From: JAICYJ01 sp963766445
Lineage (GTDB): Bacteria > Actinomycetota > Thermoleophilia > Gaiellales > JAICJC01
Direction of reading: 5' to 3'
Assembly (NCBI GenBank): GCA_963766445.1
Contig: CAVXZW010000015.1
Location: 124,001 to 188,000 of the forward strand
DNA length: 64,000 nucleotides
Each line of letters opens with the position of its first letter. The first letter of the stretch is position 1. Both the position numbers and the translations under genes were made by a program. The notes under the pieces were generated by a model that was not told the DNA's origin, made no database searches, and saw only the letters and a list, made by a program, of their open reading frames with translations. Positions 1-8,285 of this stretch are shown in pieces.

Positions 1-1262
<1,262 letters not shown>

Positions 1263-1313
1263 GTCGCCTGCGCTCCTCGTCTCGCGTTCGGTTCCGGGAT
1301 CAGCTCAGATCCG

Positions 1314-1829
1314 TCAGCCCCGCGGCCGATCCAGCAGCTCGGCCAGCTCCCGGAACCACCGCAGCTTCTCCGGGTAGGGCACCGCCGCATTGGCGGGAGA
1401 GGTGGACGGCAGCACGAACAGCGGCCGCCCTTCGAGCTCGCGCGCCTGCAGCCCGTGGTCGGGGCGCTCGCCGAACGCGCCCGCGTATGCCTGCTTGCCC
1501 ACGAACGCGAACGCACCCGGGTGCAGGTCGCGGGCGACCGCCCCCAGCCGCCGGGCGGCGTCTGCGAAGTCGGTGCGGCGCAGCTCGCCGCTGCCACGGG
1601 TGACGCGCCGCGCGGCGTTGGTCAGCCCCAGGCCGTTGGCCAGCAGCTCGTCCTGCTGGGAGGGTTCGAGCAGGCGTGACGTCAGGCCGGCGTCGGCCAG
1701 TAGTCGCCAGAAGTCGTTGCGCGGGTTGGCGAAGTGGAACCCGGCCTCGGCCGACTTCAGACCCGGGTTGATGCCGACGAACACGCAGCGCAGGTCGGGG
1801 GCGAGGATGTCCGCCAGGCGGCCACTCAT
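1314..1829 (-). CDS. mug: G/U mismatch-specific DNA glycosylase (Mug/TDG family)
   Basis: Predicted to excise uracil or thymine opposite guanine in base-excision repair of deaminated cytosine. The 171-residue protein has the family active-site segment VGINPG near residue 18, followed by NPRNDFW near 36, and the C-terminal LPSTSPANA near 139 in place of the NPS motif. Length matches single-domain Mug proteins. ATG at 1829 is the start; the gene ends 50 bases before the fumarase start and begins 17 bases after the reductase stop, so the three genes may be co-transcribed. No frameshift is apparent. Deaminated-cytosine repair is a sensible need in such a GC-rich genome, but that link is inference. 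Confidence 0.88.
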   Translation of the reverse strand: MSGRLADILAPDLRCVFVGINPGLKSAEAGFHFANPRNDFWRLLADAGLTSRLLEPSQQDELLANGLGLTNAARRVTRGSGELRRTDFADAARRLGAVARDLHPGAFAFVGKQAYAGAFGERPDHGLQARELEGRPLFVLPSTSPANAAVPYPEKLRWFRELAELLDRPRG

Positions 1830-1846
1830 GCCCGCATCCTCGCAGG

Positions 1847-2845
1847 CTACTCGGTCGAGTACTTCGGCTGAACCTTCTCGCCGCGGATGCGGGCGACGCA
1901 GTGGTTCGCCGCGATCGCGGCCTCCGAGAAGCCGACCGTGATCAGCGTGATCTTGCCCTCGTAGCCGGCGACGTCGCCTGCCGCATAGATCCCGGGCAGG
2001 TTCGTCTCCATGCTGGGGGCGACCTTGATCTGGCGCTTGTTCTCGAACTCGAGGCCCCAGTCGGCGATCGGGCCGAGGTGGGAGATGAAGCCCAGCAGCG
2101 TGACCACGGCGTCGACCTCGATCCGCTCGAACTCGCCGGTCTCGGTGTTCTCGACGGTGATCGCCTGCAGCCGCCCGTTGCCCTCGGCGCCGCGCACCTC
2201 GTGCGGCGTCAGGATCCGGACATGGCCCTCGCCGGCCAGCCGCTGCACCTCGTTCACCGACGACTCGAGGCCGCGGAACCGGTCGCGGCGGTGGATCAGC
2301 GTGATCGGGAGCTCGGCCGTGTCCTGCAGGTTCATGGCCCAGTCCAGCGCGGAGTCGCCGCCGCCCACGAGCGCCACCCGCTTGCCGCTGAAGTGGGCCT
2401 TCTCCTTGACGTAGTAGTGCAGCCCGCTGCCCGCGAACGTCTCCAGCTCGGGCAGCCCCAGGGTGCGCGGGTTGAACGCGCCGTGCCCGGCGGTGATGAT
2501 CATGGTGCGCGTCAGCAGCGTCTCGCCGGCGGCCGTGTGCAGCTCGATCACCTCGTCGTCGCGGTGCTCGATACGCTCCACCACCTCGCCCAGGCGCACC
2601 TCCGGCTCGTACTGCTGGGCCTGCTCGATCAGGCGGTCGATCAGCTCCTGGCCGTTCACCTTGGGGAAGCCGGCCACGTCGAAGATGTGCTTCTCGGGGT
2701 AGACGGCCGAGACCTGCCCGCCCAGCTGTTCCAGGCTCTCGACGATCCGCACGGAGGCGTCGCGATGGCCGCCGTAGTAGGCGGCGGCGAGGCCGGTGGG
2801 GCCTCCGCCGATGATGGTGATGTCGGTGATCTGCTCTGCGCTCAC
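1847..2845 (-). CDS. Ferredoxin--NADP+ reductase, thioredoxin-reductase-like (YumC type)
   Basis: FAD- and NADPH-binding flavoprotein predicted to move electrons between NADPH and ferredoxin. It has the N-terminal FAD Rossmann motif IIGGGPTGLAAAYYGG, the internal NADPH motif VALVGGGDSALDWA, and the C-terminal FAD segment GIYAAGDVAGYEGKITLI. The redox CxxC of thioredoxin reductases is absent, which separates this family from TrxB. An ATG at 2884 is possible, but the GTG at 2845 is preferred: it has a strong GGAGGT ribosome site at 2855-2860, and the inferred promoter would start transcription downstream of 2884. Two perfect palindromes lie just upstream and probably bind a regulator. The neighbouring Fe-S carrier gene fits a shared role in Fe-S/redox metabolism. 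Confidence 0.88.
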   Translation of the reverse strand: MSAEQITDITIIGGGPTGLAAAYYGGHRDASVRIVESLEQLGGQVSAVYPEKHIFDVAGFPKVNGQELIDRLIEQAQQYEPEVRLGEVVERIEHRDDEVIELHTAAGETLLTRTMIITAGHGAFNPRTLGLPELETFAGSGLHYYVKEKAHFSGKRVALVGGGDSALDWAMNLQDTAELPITLIHRRDRFRGLESSVNEVQRLAGEGHVRILTPHEVRGAEGNGRLQAITVENTETGEFERIEVDAVVTLLGFISHLGPIADWGLEFENKRQIKVAPSMETNLPGIYAAGDVAGYEGKITLITVGFSEAAIAANHCVARIRGEKVQPKYSTE

Positions 2846-2870
2846 GGCGCCAGGACCTCCAGGCCGCTTC

Positions 2871-2888
2871 GAGTTTGGATCCAAACTC
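2871..2888. promoter_or_regulatory. 18-bp perfect palindrome, probable operator of the ferredoxin reductase gene
   Basis: GAGTTTGGA followed by TCCAAACTC is a perfect inverted repeat. It overlaps the inferred minus-strand -10 box (TAGAGT, complement of 2885-2890) and the expected transcription start, which is where a repressor would sit. The regulator is unknown. Confidence 0.6.
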
Positions 2889-2895
2889 TACCGGT

Positions 2896-2909
2896 TGACC
2901 GCGCGGTCA
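2896..2909. promoter_or_regulatory. 14-bp perfect palindrome upstream of the reductase promoter
   Basis: TGACCGCGCGGTCA is self-complementary. It lies 7 bp beyond the first palindrome, around the expected -35 side of the minus-strand promoter. It could be a second operator half or a binding site for another factor; the two palindromes have different sequences. Confidence 0.45.
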
Positions 2910-2949
2910 GGATGCAGCAGCTTAGCCCGGAAGGGCGCCGCGAACACCG

Positions 2950-3349
2950 CTAGTGTGAGCAGCCGCAGCCGGTACCGCAGCCGTCATCGGCGTCAGGAAG
3001 CGCCGCAGCGGGCACCTCGTCCTTCGCCTGGAACGAGCTGCCGCAGCCGCAGGCCGCGACCACGTTGGGGTTCTCGATCTGAAAGCCGGCGCCGGTCAGG
3101 CCGTCGATGTAGTCGACGCTGGCGCCCTCCAGGTAGGGAAGGCTGAAGCGATCGACGATCACCCGCACGCCGTGGTGCTCCCAGGCCTCGTCGTTCTCCT
3201 CGGGCGGCGGAGTCGAATCCGAGCGCGTACTGGAAGCCCGAACAGCCCCCGCCCTCGACCGCGACGCGGAGCGCGCTCAGCGAGGGATCACCTTCTGCGG
3301 CCATCAGCTCCTTGACCTTCTCGGCCGCGCGTTCGGTGATCATGATCAT
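2950..3349 (-). CDS. Iron-sulfur cluster carrier, HesB/IscA/ErpA family (one frameshift)
   Basis: A-type carrier that inserts Fe-S clusters into apo-proteins. The N-terminal part (MIMITERAAEKVKEL to GGGCSGFQYALGFDS) carries the first conserved cysteine. A frame change near 3205 leads into VRVIVDRFSLPYLEGASVDY and the paired cysteines CGCGSSF. The start ATG at 3349 has a strong GGAGGAGG site at 3361-3368. An extra Cys/Gly-rich tail (DDGCGTGCGCSH) follows the CGC motif and is not typical of the family. Its position between the ferredoxin reductase and complex I genes, both needing Fe-S or redox partners, fits the function. The break is a single indel in a GC run, so the gene is probably intact in the organism. 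Confidence 0.85.
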
Positions 3350-3533
3350 GTGGTGTCGCTCCTCCTCCAGAGCCCGGCAAATTCTCCCCGCACTTCTCAT
3401 ATCGTAGCGAAGCCCTCGGAACATGAGCCAGAGACACGCGAACCGCCGTGACTTTGTAACACAGGGTACCGGTGTCAACAAGCGGTTTGCGGCCTTCCCG
3501 GTGGCGAGATCGTCACACCTTTCGGGCCGGTGC

Positions 3534-3539
3534 TATAGT
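3534..3539 (+). promoter_or_regulatory. -10 box (TATAGT) of the nuo operon, leaderless type
   Basis: TATAGT ends 8 nt before the GTG start of nuoA, so transcription should begin at or next to the start codon. No clear -35 hexamer or Shine-Dalgarno is seen. Confidence 0.6.
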
Positions 3540-3547
3540 CGCCTCGC

Positions 3548-3910
3548 GTGTTGGGCGACTGGGCAGCCGTGCTGGTGTTCGCAGTGATCGCTATGGCGAT
3601 TCCGCTGTCGCTCCTGTTCGCGACATTTGCCCTCGAACGCGCTCGAAACAACGGGCCGGCGACAAGCGGATCCCGTTCGAGTCGGGCGTCTCGGCGGAAC
3701 GAGTTCCACGCCCACCGCTTCACGATCTCCTACTACCTGACCGCGATGCTGTTCATCGTGTTCGATATCGAGATCGTGTTCCTCTACCCGCTGGCCCTGC
3801 GCATGCACGCGCTGGGCATGTTCGGGTTCGCCGAGATGGCCGTCTTCATCGTGCTGCTGGCGGTGGCCTACGTGTACGTGTGGAAGAAGGGCGCCCTCGA
3901 ATGGCGGTGA
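3548..3910 (+). CDS. nuoA: NADH-quinone oxidoreductase subunit A
   Basis: Small membrane subunit of respiratory complex I. The 120-residue protein has three hydrophobic segments (about residues 4-25, 60-85 and 88-112). The central acidic helix FIVFDIEIVFLYPLA is the family hallmark lining the quinone/proton path. The GTG start at 3548 follows a TATAGT box after only 8 nt, so the operon mRNA is probably leaderless. The stop overlaps the start of nuoB by 10 bases. It is the first gene of a nuoA-N operon in standard order. Confidence 0.95.
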   Translation: MLGDWAAVLVFAVIAMAIPLSLLFATFALERARNNGPATSGSRSSRASRRNEFHAHRFTISYYLTAMLFIVFDIEIVFLYPLALRMHALGMFGFAEMAVFIVLLAVAYVYVWKKGALEWR

Positions 3911-4427
3911 CGCCGGTCAGCATCTCCAAGGCGGTGCGCGCGGGCGACCTGGAGCAGTACGTGATGCTGACGACGCTCGAGAAGGCGATGGCCTGGACTC
4001 GTCCAACTCGATCTGGCCGGCCGGCTTCGGCCTGGCCTGCTGCGCGATCGAGATGATGTCGCTGCCCTCGCCCCGCTACGACATCGCCCGCTTCGGATCC
4101 GAGGTGTTCCGCTCCTCGCCGCGCCAGGCCGACCTGATGATCGTGTCCGGCCGCGTGTCGCAGAAGATGGCGGCGCCGCTGCGCCAGGTCTACGACCAGA
4201 TGCTCCAGCCCAAGTGGGTGATGGCGATGGGCGCCTGCTCCAGCTCGGGCGGCATGTTCGCCAACTACGCGATCCTGCAGGGCGTCGACAAGGTGGTGCC
4301 GGTGGACGTGCACGTGCCGGGCTGCCCGCCGCGGCCGGAGGCGGTCGTGGACGGCCTGCTGCTGATCCAGAAGAAGATCCGCTCCGGCATCGCGCCGGCC
4401 TATGACCTGGAGAAGTCGAAGGCGTGA
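3901..4427 (+). CDS. nuoB: NADH-quinone oxidoreductase subunit B (one frameshift)
   Basis: Holds cluster N2, the last Fe-S centre before quinone in complex I. The N-terminus (MAVTPVSISKAVRAG to LEKAMAW) is in one frame. Near 3992 a one-base loss shifts to SSNSIWPAGFGLACCAIEMM and the rest. All four N2 ligands are visible: the tandem Cys in LACCAIEM, the Cys of GACSSSGGMF, and the Cys of VPGCPPRPE. The reconstructed length of about 175 residues is normal. It overlaps nuoA upstream and shares 4 bases with nuoC downstream. The indel is almost certainly technical, since complex I would be lost otherwise. Confidence 0.93.
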
Positions 4428-4994
4428 CCGCCGAGCAGCTCGCAGCGAGGGTCGAGCGGGCCGTGCCGGGGTCTGTGCAGGCGCACGCCGACGACCTGGA
4501 CATGCCATCGCTGACGATCGCCGGCGAGCGCCTGATCGCCGCCTGCACCTACCTGCGCGACCAGCAGGGCAAGAACTTCCTGTCCGCCGTCTCCGCCGTT
4601 GACTACCTGGGCTACGGCGAAGAGGTGGCGGGCTACTCGGCAGCGAGCGCGGCCGCGACATCAACCGCACGGGCAGCTGGGGCACGCCCGAGACGGTGAC
4701 GCCGCCGGCCGACCCGCTTCGCGGTCGATCTACCACCTGGCGCACATCGGCGAGGGCCCCACCGACCGGGTGCGCCTGCAGGTGCTGACGGAGGAGGGCC
4801 GGGTGCCGAGCGTCGTTGCGGTGTGGCCCACGGCCGACTGGCACGAGCGCGAGCAGTACGACCTGATGGGGATCCGGTTCGACGGCCATCCCAACCTGCG
4901 GCGGCTGATCATGCCGTCCGACTGGGACGGCCATCCGCTGCGCAAGGACTACCCGATCGGCGGCGAGCCGGTCCAGTTCACGGACGCGGTCTGA
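4424..4994 (+). CDS. nuoC: NADH-quinone oxidoreductase subunit C (several frameshifts)
   Basis: Peripheral-arm subunit of complex I. The start region (MTAEQLAARVERAVPG to VSAVDYLGYGEEVAGY) and the C-terminal signature (WHEREQYDLMGIRFDGHPNLRR, ending in PLRKDYPIGGEP) are clear, but lie in different frames. Between about 4638 and 4725 the sequence passes through a third frame with a sensible reading (GRDINRTGSWGTPETVTPPAD), then RFAV joining to IYHLAHIGEGP. At least three small indels are needed. The ATG at 4424 overlaps the nuoB stop, and the stop at 4994 overlaps the nuoD start. Confidence 0.9.
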
Positions 4995-6254
4995 TGTCGG
5001 CGACCGAGCACGCATCCGCTCCGGTCGTGCCGCTGTGGCAGCCGGCGCAGGTCCCGCCCCACGCCGAGCAAGATCGACCCGCCCGAGGGCGAGGATCTGA
5101 TCACCGTCAACTTCGGGCCGAACCACCCGTCCACCCACGGCGTGCTGCGCCTGATCGTGACGCTGGACGGCGAGGTGGTGGTGGGCCTGGACGCCGACAT
5201 CGGATACGTCCACACCGGCTTCGAGAAGAACTTCGAGCAGAAGACCTACTGGAAGGGCATCCCCTACGCGCCGCGGATGGACTACCTGGCCTTCTTCGCG
5301 AACGAGCTGGCCTACGTGGGCGCGGTCGAGCGGCTGATCGAGATCGAGGTGCCGGAGCGGGCGCAGTGGATCCGCACGCTGTTCGCCGAGCTGAACCGGA
5401 TCCACAGCCACCTCATCTTCCTCGGCACCAGCGGCGTCGAGCTGGGCGCCATCTCGCTGTTCTTCTACTGCCTGCGCGAGCGCGACCGCGTGCTCGACCT
5501 GTTCGAGATGGTGACCGGCGTGCGCATGCACGACCGCTACCCGCAGTTCGGCGGCGTGGCCGAGGACCTGCCCAAGGGCTTCTACGCCGAGGCCAAGCGC
5601 TTCTGCCACGACGTGCCGCTGCGGATCGACGAGTACCTCGACCTGGTGGCCGGCAACTCGGTGTGGCGCGACCGCTACCGCGGCATCGGCACGATCGACG
5701 CCGACACGGCGATCGCGATGGGCCTGTCGGGCCCGAACCTGCGCGCCAGCGGCGTGCCCTTCGACCTGCGCCGCGCCGAGCCGTACCTGGCGTACGACAA
5801 GATGGACTTCGACGTCATCACGGGCGAGCGCGGCGACGCCTTCGACCGGCTCATGTGCCGCACCAAGGAGATGTACGAGTCGGTCAAGATCATCGACCAG
5901 TGCCTGGAGGGGATGCCGTCCGGCCCAGTCATGGCCGACGATCGCAAGCACGTGCTGCCGCCCCGCCACGAGCTGCAGACCTCGATGGAGTCGCTGATCC
6001 ACCACTTCAAGCTGGTGACCGAGGGCTTCCGGGTGAAGGCGAACCAGATCTACTACACGGTGGAGTCGCCGCGTGGCGAGTTCGGCTGCTTCCTGGTCTC
6101 CGACGGTGGCCCCAAGCCGTGGCGGATCCACTTCCGGGCGCCCAGCTTCGTGAGCCTGCAGTCGACGGCGATGATGGCCGTCAACCGCTACATCGCCGAC
6201 CTGATCGTGGTCGTCGGATCCCTCGACGGCGTGATGGGGGAGGCCGACCGGTGA
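4994..6254 (+). CDS. nuoD: NADH-quinone oxidoreductase subunit D (one frameshift)
   Basis: 49-kDa subunit homologue that forms the quinone pocket with NuoB. The first 25 codons from ATG 4994 (MSATEHASAPVVPLWQP) are followed by a one-base shift near 5066 into KIDPPEGEDLITVNFGPNHPSTHGVLRL. Conserved blocks follow: ADIGYVHTGFEKNFE, RIHSHLIFLG, MTGVRMH-like VTGVRMHDRYPQFGGV, IGTIDADTAIAMGLSGPNLR, and a C-terminal GVMGEADR in place of the usual FGEVDR. About 420 residues, as expected. The start overlaps the nuoC stop by one base. Confidence 0.94.
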
Positions 6255-6816
6255 GCGACCCGCCGATGCGCAGACCCTCGCCGGCGCCCGCGAGACGCGC
6301 CCCACGTGGCCCGCGCCGCTGCCCCCGAGCGACGACACGCGGCCGCTCTACGACCGCATCCAGGACGTGATCGCGCTCTACCCGGAGCGCAAGTCGGCGG
6401 TGGTCCCCGCCCTGCGCCTGGCACAGGACGAGTACGGCTGGCTGTCGGAGCAGGCGTTCGACGAGGTGGCCGACGCGACCGGCTTCACGCCCGCGTTCTG
6501 CAAGAGCGTGGCCTCGTTCTACGACATGTTCCGGCTGACGCCGAGCGGACGCTACGAGATCTGCGTCTGCACCAACGTCTCCTGCGCGCTGGTGGGGGCC
6601 GCCGGCACGATGCGCGCCTTCGAGCGCGAGCTCGGCATCCACCCCGGCGAGACCAGCGAGGACGGCCTGTTCACGCTGAAGACGGTCGAGTGCTACGGCG
6701 GCTGCGGCTGGGGCCCGGTGGTGTCGGTGAACGAGCGCTACCACGAGCCGTTGCCGGCCGAGCAGGTGCCGGAGCTGATCGCCCAGCTGCGCGCCGACGC
6801 GGAGCCGAACGCATGA
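6251..6816 (+). CDS. nuoE: NADH-quinone oxidoreductase subunit E (probable frameshift near start)
   Basis: 24-kDa subunit with a thioredoxin-like fold and the [2Fe-2S] cluster N1a. The four ligands are visible: CTNVSC gives the first pair and CYGGC the second. The clear frame from about 6253 reads DAQTLAGARETRPTW, LYDRIQDVIALYPERKSAVVPALRLAQ and onwards. No start codon lies at its head, so the GTG at 6251 (overlapping the nuoD stop as GTGA) plus a one-base indel within the first few codons is the likely start. A GTG at 6367 would cut into the conserved N-terminal helices. It ends overlapping nuoF. Confidence 0.88.
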
Positions 6817-8121
6817 CCACCGACCTGCGCATCCTGCTGGACTTCGAGGGCGACCGGCGCGACATCGGCGAGTACGAGCGGGCCGGCGGCTACCGGCAGC
6901 TCACGAAGGCCCTGGCGGGCGCGCCCGAGGATGTCGTCGCCGCGGTCGACAGCTCCGGCCTGCGCGGCCGCGGCGGGGCCGGGTTCCCGACCGGGCGCAA
7001 GGCCTCGTTCCTGCCCAAGGACCGCAAGCCCGCCTATCTGTGCGTGAACGCCGACGAGTCGGAGCCGGGGACGTTCAAGGACCGCGAGATCATGCTGCGA
7101 AACCCGCACGCGCTGATCGAGGGCGTGATCACGATGAGCTTCGGGATCGGCGCCACGTCCGCGTTCATCTACATCCGCGGTGAGTACCGCGCCGAGTTCG
7201 AGGTGCTGATGACGGCGCTTCAGCAGGCGCGCGAGCGCGGCTTCGTGGGCGCAAACGTGCTGGGCTCGGGCTACGACGCCACCGTCGTCCTGCACCGGGG
7301 CGCGGGCGCCTACATCTGCGGCGAGGAGACCGCGCTCCTGTCGTCACTGGAGGGCGAGCGGGGACAGCCCCGCTCAAAGCCGCCGTTTCCGGCCGTGGCC
7401 GGCCTCTACGCCGCCCCCACCCTGGTCAACAACGTGGAGACGCTGGCGTCGGTGCCCTACATCCTGGAGATGGGCGGCGGCGGCCTACGCCGAGATCGGC
7501 ACCGAGCGGTCGAAGGGCACCCGCGTGTTCTCGTTGTCGGGCAACGTCAAGCGGCCGGGCAACTACGAGATGCCGCTGACCGGCACGCTGCGGGAGCTGA
7601 TCGAGGGCCACGGCGGCGGCACGCCGGACGGCCGCACGATGAAGGCGATCATCCCGGGCGGCTCGTCCGCCCCGATCCTGATGCCCGACCAGATCGACAC
7701 CCACATCGACTTCGAGTCGATCGCGGCAGCCGGCTCGATGGCCGGCTCCGGCGCGATCATCGTGATCGACGACCGCACCTGCATGGTGCAGCTGGCGCTG
7801 CGCGTCTCGGAGTTCTACAAGCACGAGAGCTGCGGCAAGTGCACGCCGTGCCGCGAGGGCACGCGCTGGGGCGTGGACATCATCCGCCGCATCGAGATGG
7901 GCGAGGCGCGCCAGGGCGAGCTCGACCTGCTGCTGAACGTGTGCGACCGCATCCTCGGCAACTGCCTGTGCCCGCTGGGCGACGCGATGGCGATGCCGGT
8001 GGCGAGCTACGTCACCCACTTCCGCGACGAGTTCCAGCGCCACATCGACGAGGGCGGCTGCCCGTTCACCGAGCACAGCCCGATCTCGGGCCTCTACCAC
8101 GAGCCGGCGGTGGCGTCGTGA
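6813..8121 (+). CDS. nuoF: NADH-quinone oxidoreductase subunit F (one frameshift)
   Basis: NADH-binding 51-kDa subunit with FMN and cluster N3. Visible motifs are the NADH-binding glycine stretch GLRGRGGAGFPTGRK, the FMN site around LCVNADESEPGTFKDRE, GAGAYICGEETALL, and the cluster ligands SCGKCTPCREGT with a later Cys in NCLCPLGD. Near 7485 the frame changes after LEMGGGG, continuing as AYAEIGTERSKGTRVFSLSG. ATG at 6813 overlaps the nuoE stop (ATGA). The reconstructed length of about 435 residues is normal. The stop overlaps the start of the small ORF at 8118. Confidence 0.94.
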
Positions 8122-8285
8122 GCGAGTTCCGCGAGGCATTCCTGCGTGCCCGGCGGCGGCTGGAGAAAGGGGAGGATCCCGAGCTGGTCGTGCCCGAGGT
8201 GATCGCCGCAGCCGAGGCTCCCGAGGAGATCGAGCTGGCCGAGGCGCTGTGGGACGAGGGCGACGACGAGGACGAGGCCGACTGA
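8118..8285 (+). CDS. Small acidic protein of unknown function inside the nuo operon
   Basis: A 55-residue ORF that I do not recognise. GTG at 8118 overlaps the nuoF stop as GTGA, and its TGA overlaps the nuoG ATG by one base, so it is tightly coupled to both. The sequence starts basic (REAFLRARRRLEKG) and ends very acidic (LWDEGDDEDEAD), with no Cys and no hydrophobic segment, so it is likely a soluble helical protein. Standard nuo operons have nothing between F and G. It could be a peripheral-arm accessory or assembly factor (inference from position only). Confidence 0.65.
   Translation: MSEFREAFLRARRRLEKGEDPELVVPEVIAAAEAPEEIELAEALWDEGDDEDEAD

Noticed and set aside
3980..5070. Programmed ribosomal frameshifting in nuoB-D
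   Set aside because: Break sites share no slippery heptamer or downstream structure and affect unrelated genes across the whole window, so technical indels explain them better.
3846..6338. 830-codon minus-strand open frame opposite nuoB-D
   Set aside because: Low-complexity His/Arg/Val-rich translation with no family motifs; a codon-bias shadow of real genes in very GC-rich DNA. The same applies to the long antisense frames at 105-1679, 1901-2953, 8066-9787, 12849-14660, 14694-16199, 42103-43677, 54273-56288 and 56455-57744.
4823..6370. 515-codon plus-strand frame over nuoC-D
   Set aside because: Arg/Pro-rich shadow of nuoD; only its first codons around 4994 and its last around 6251 touch real starts.
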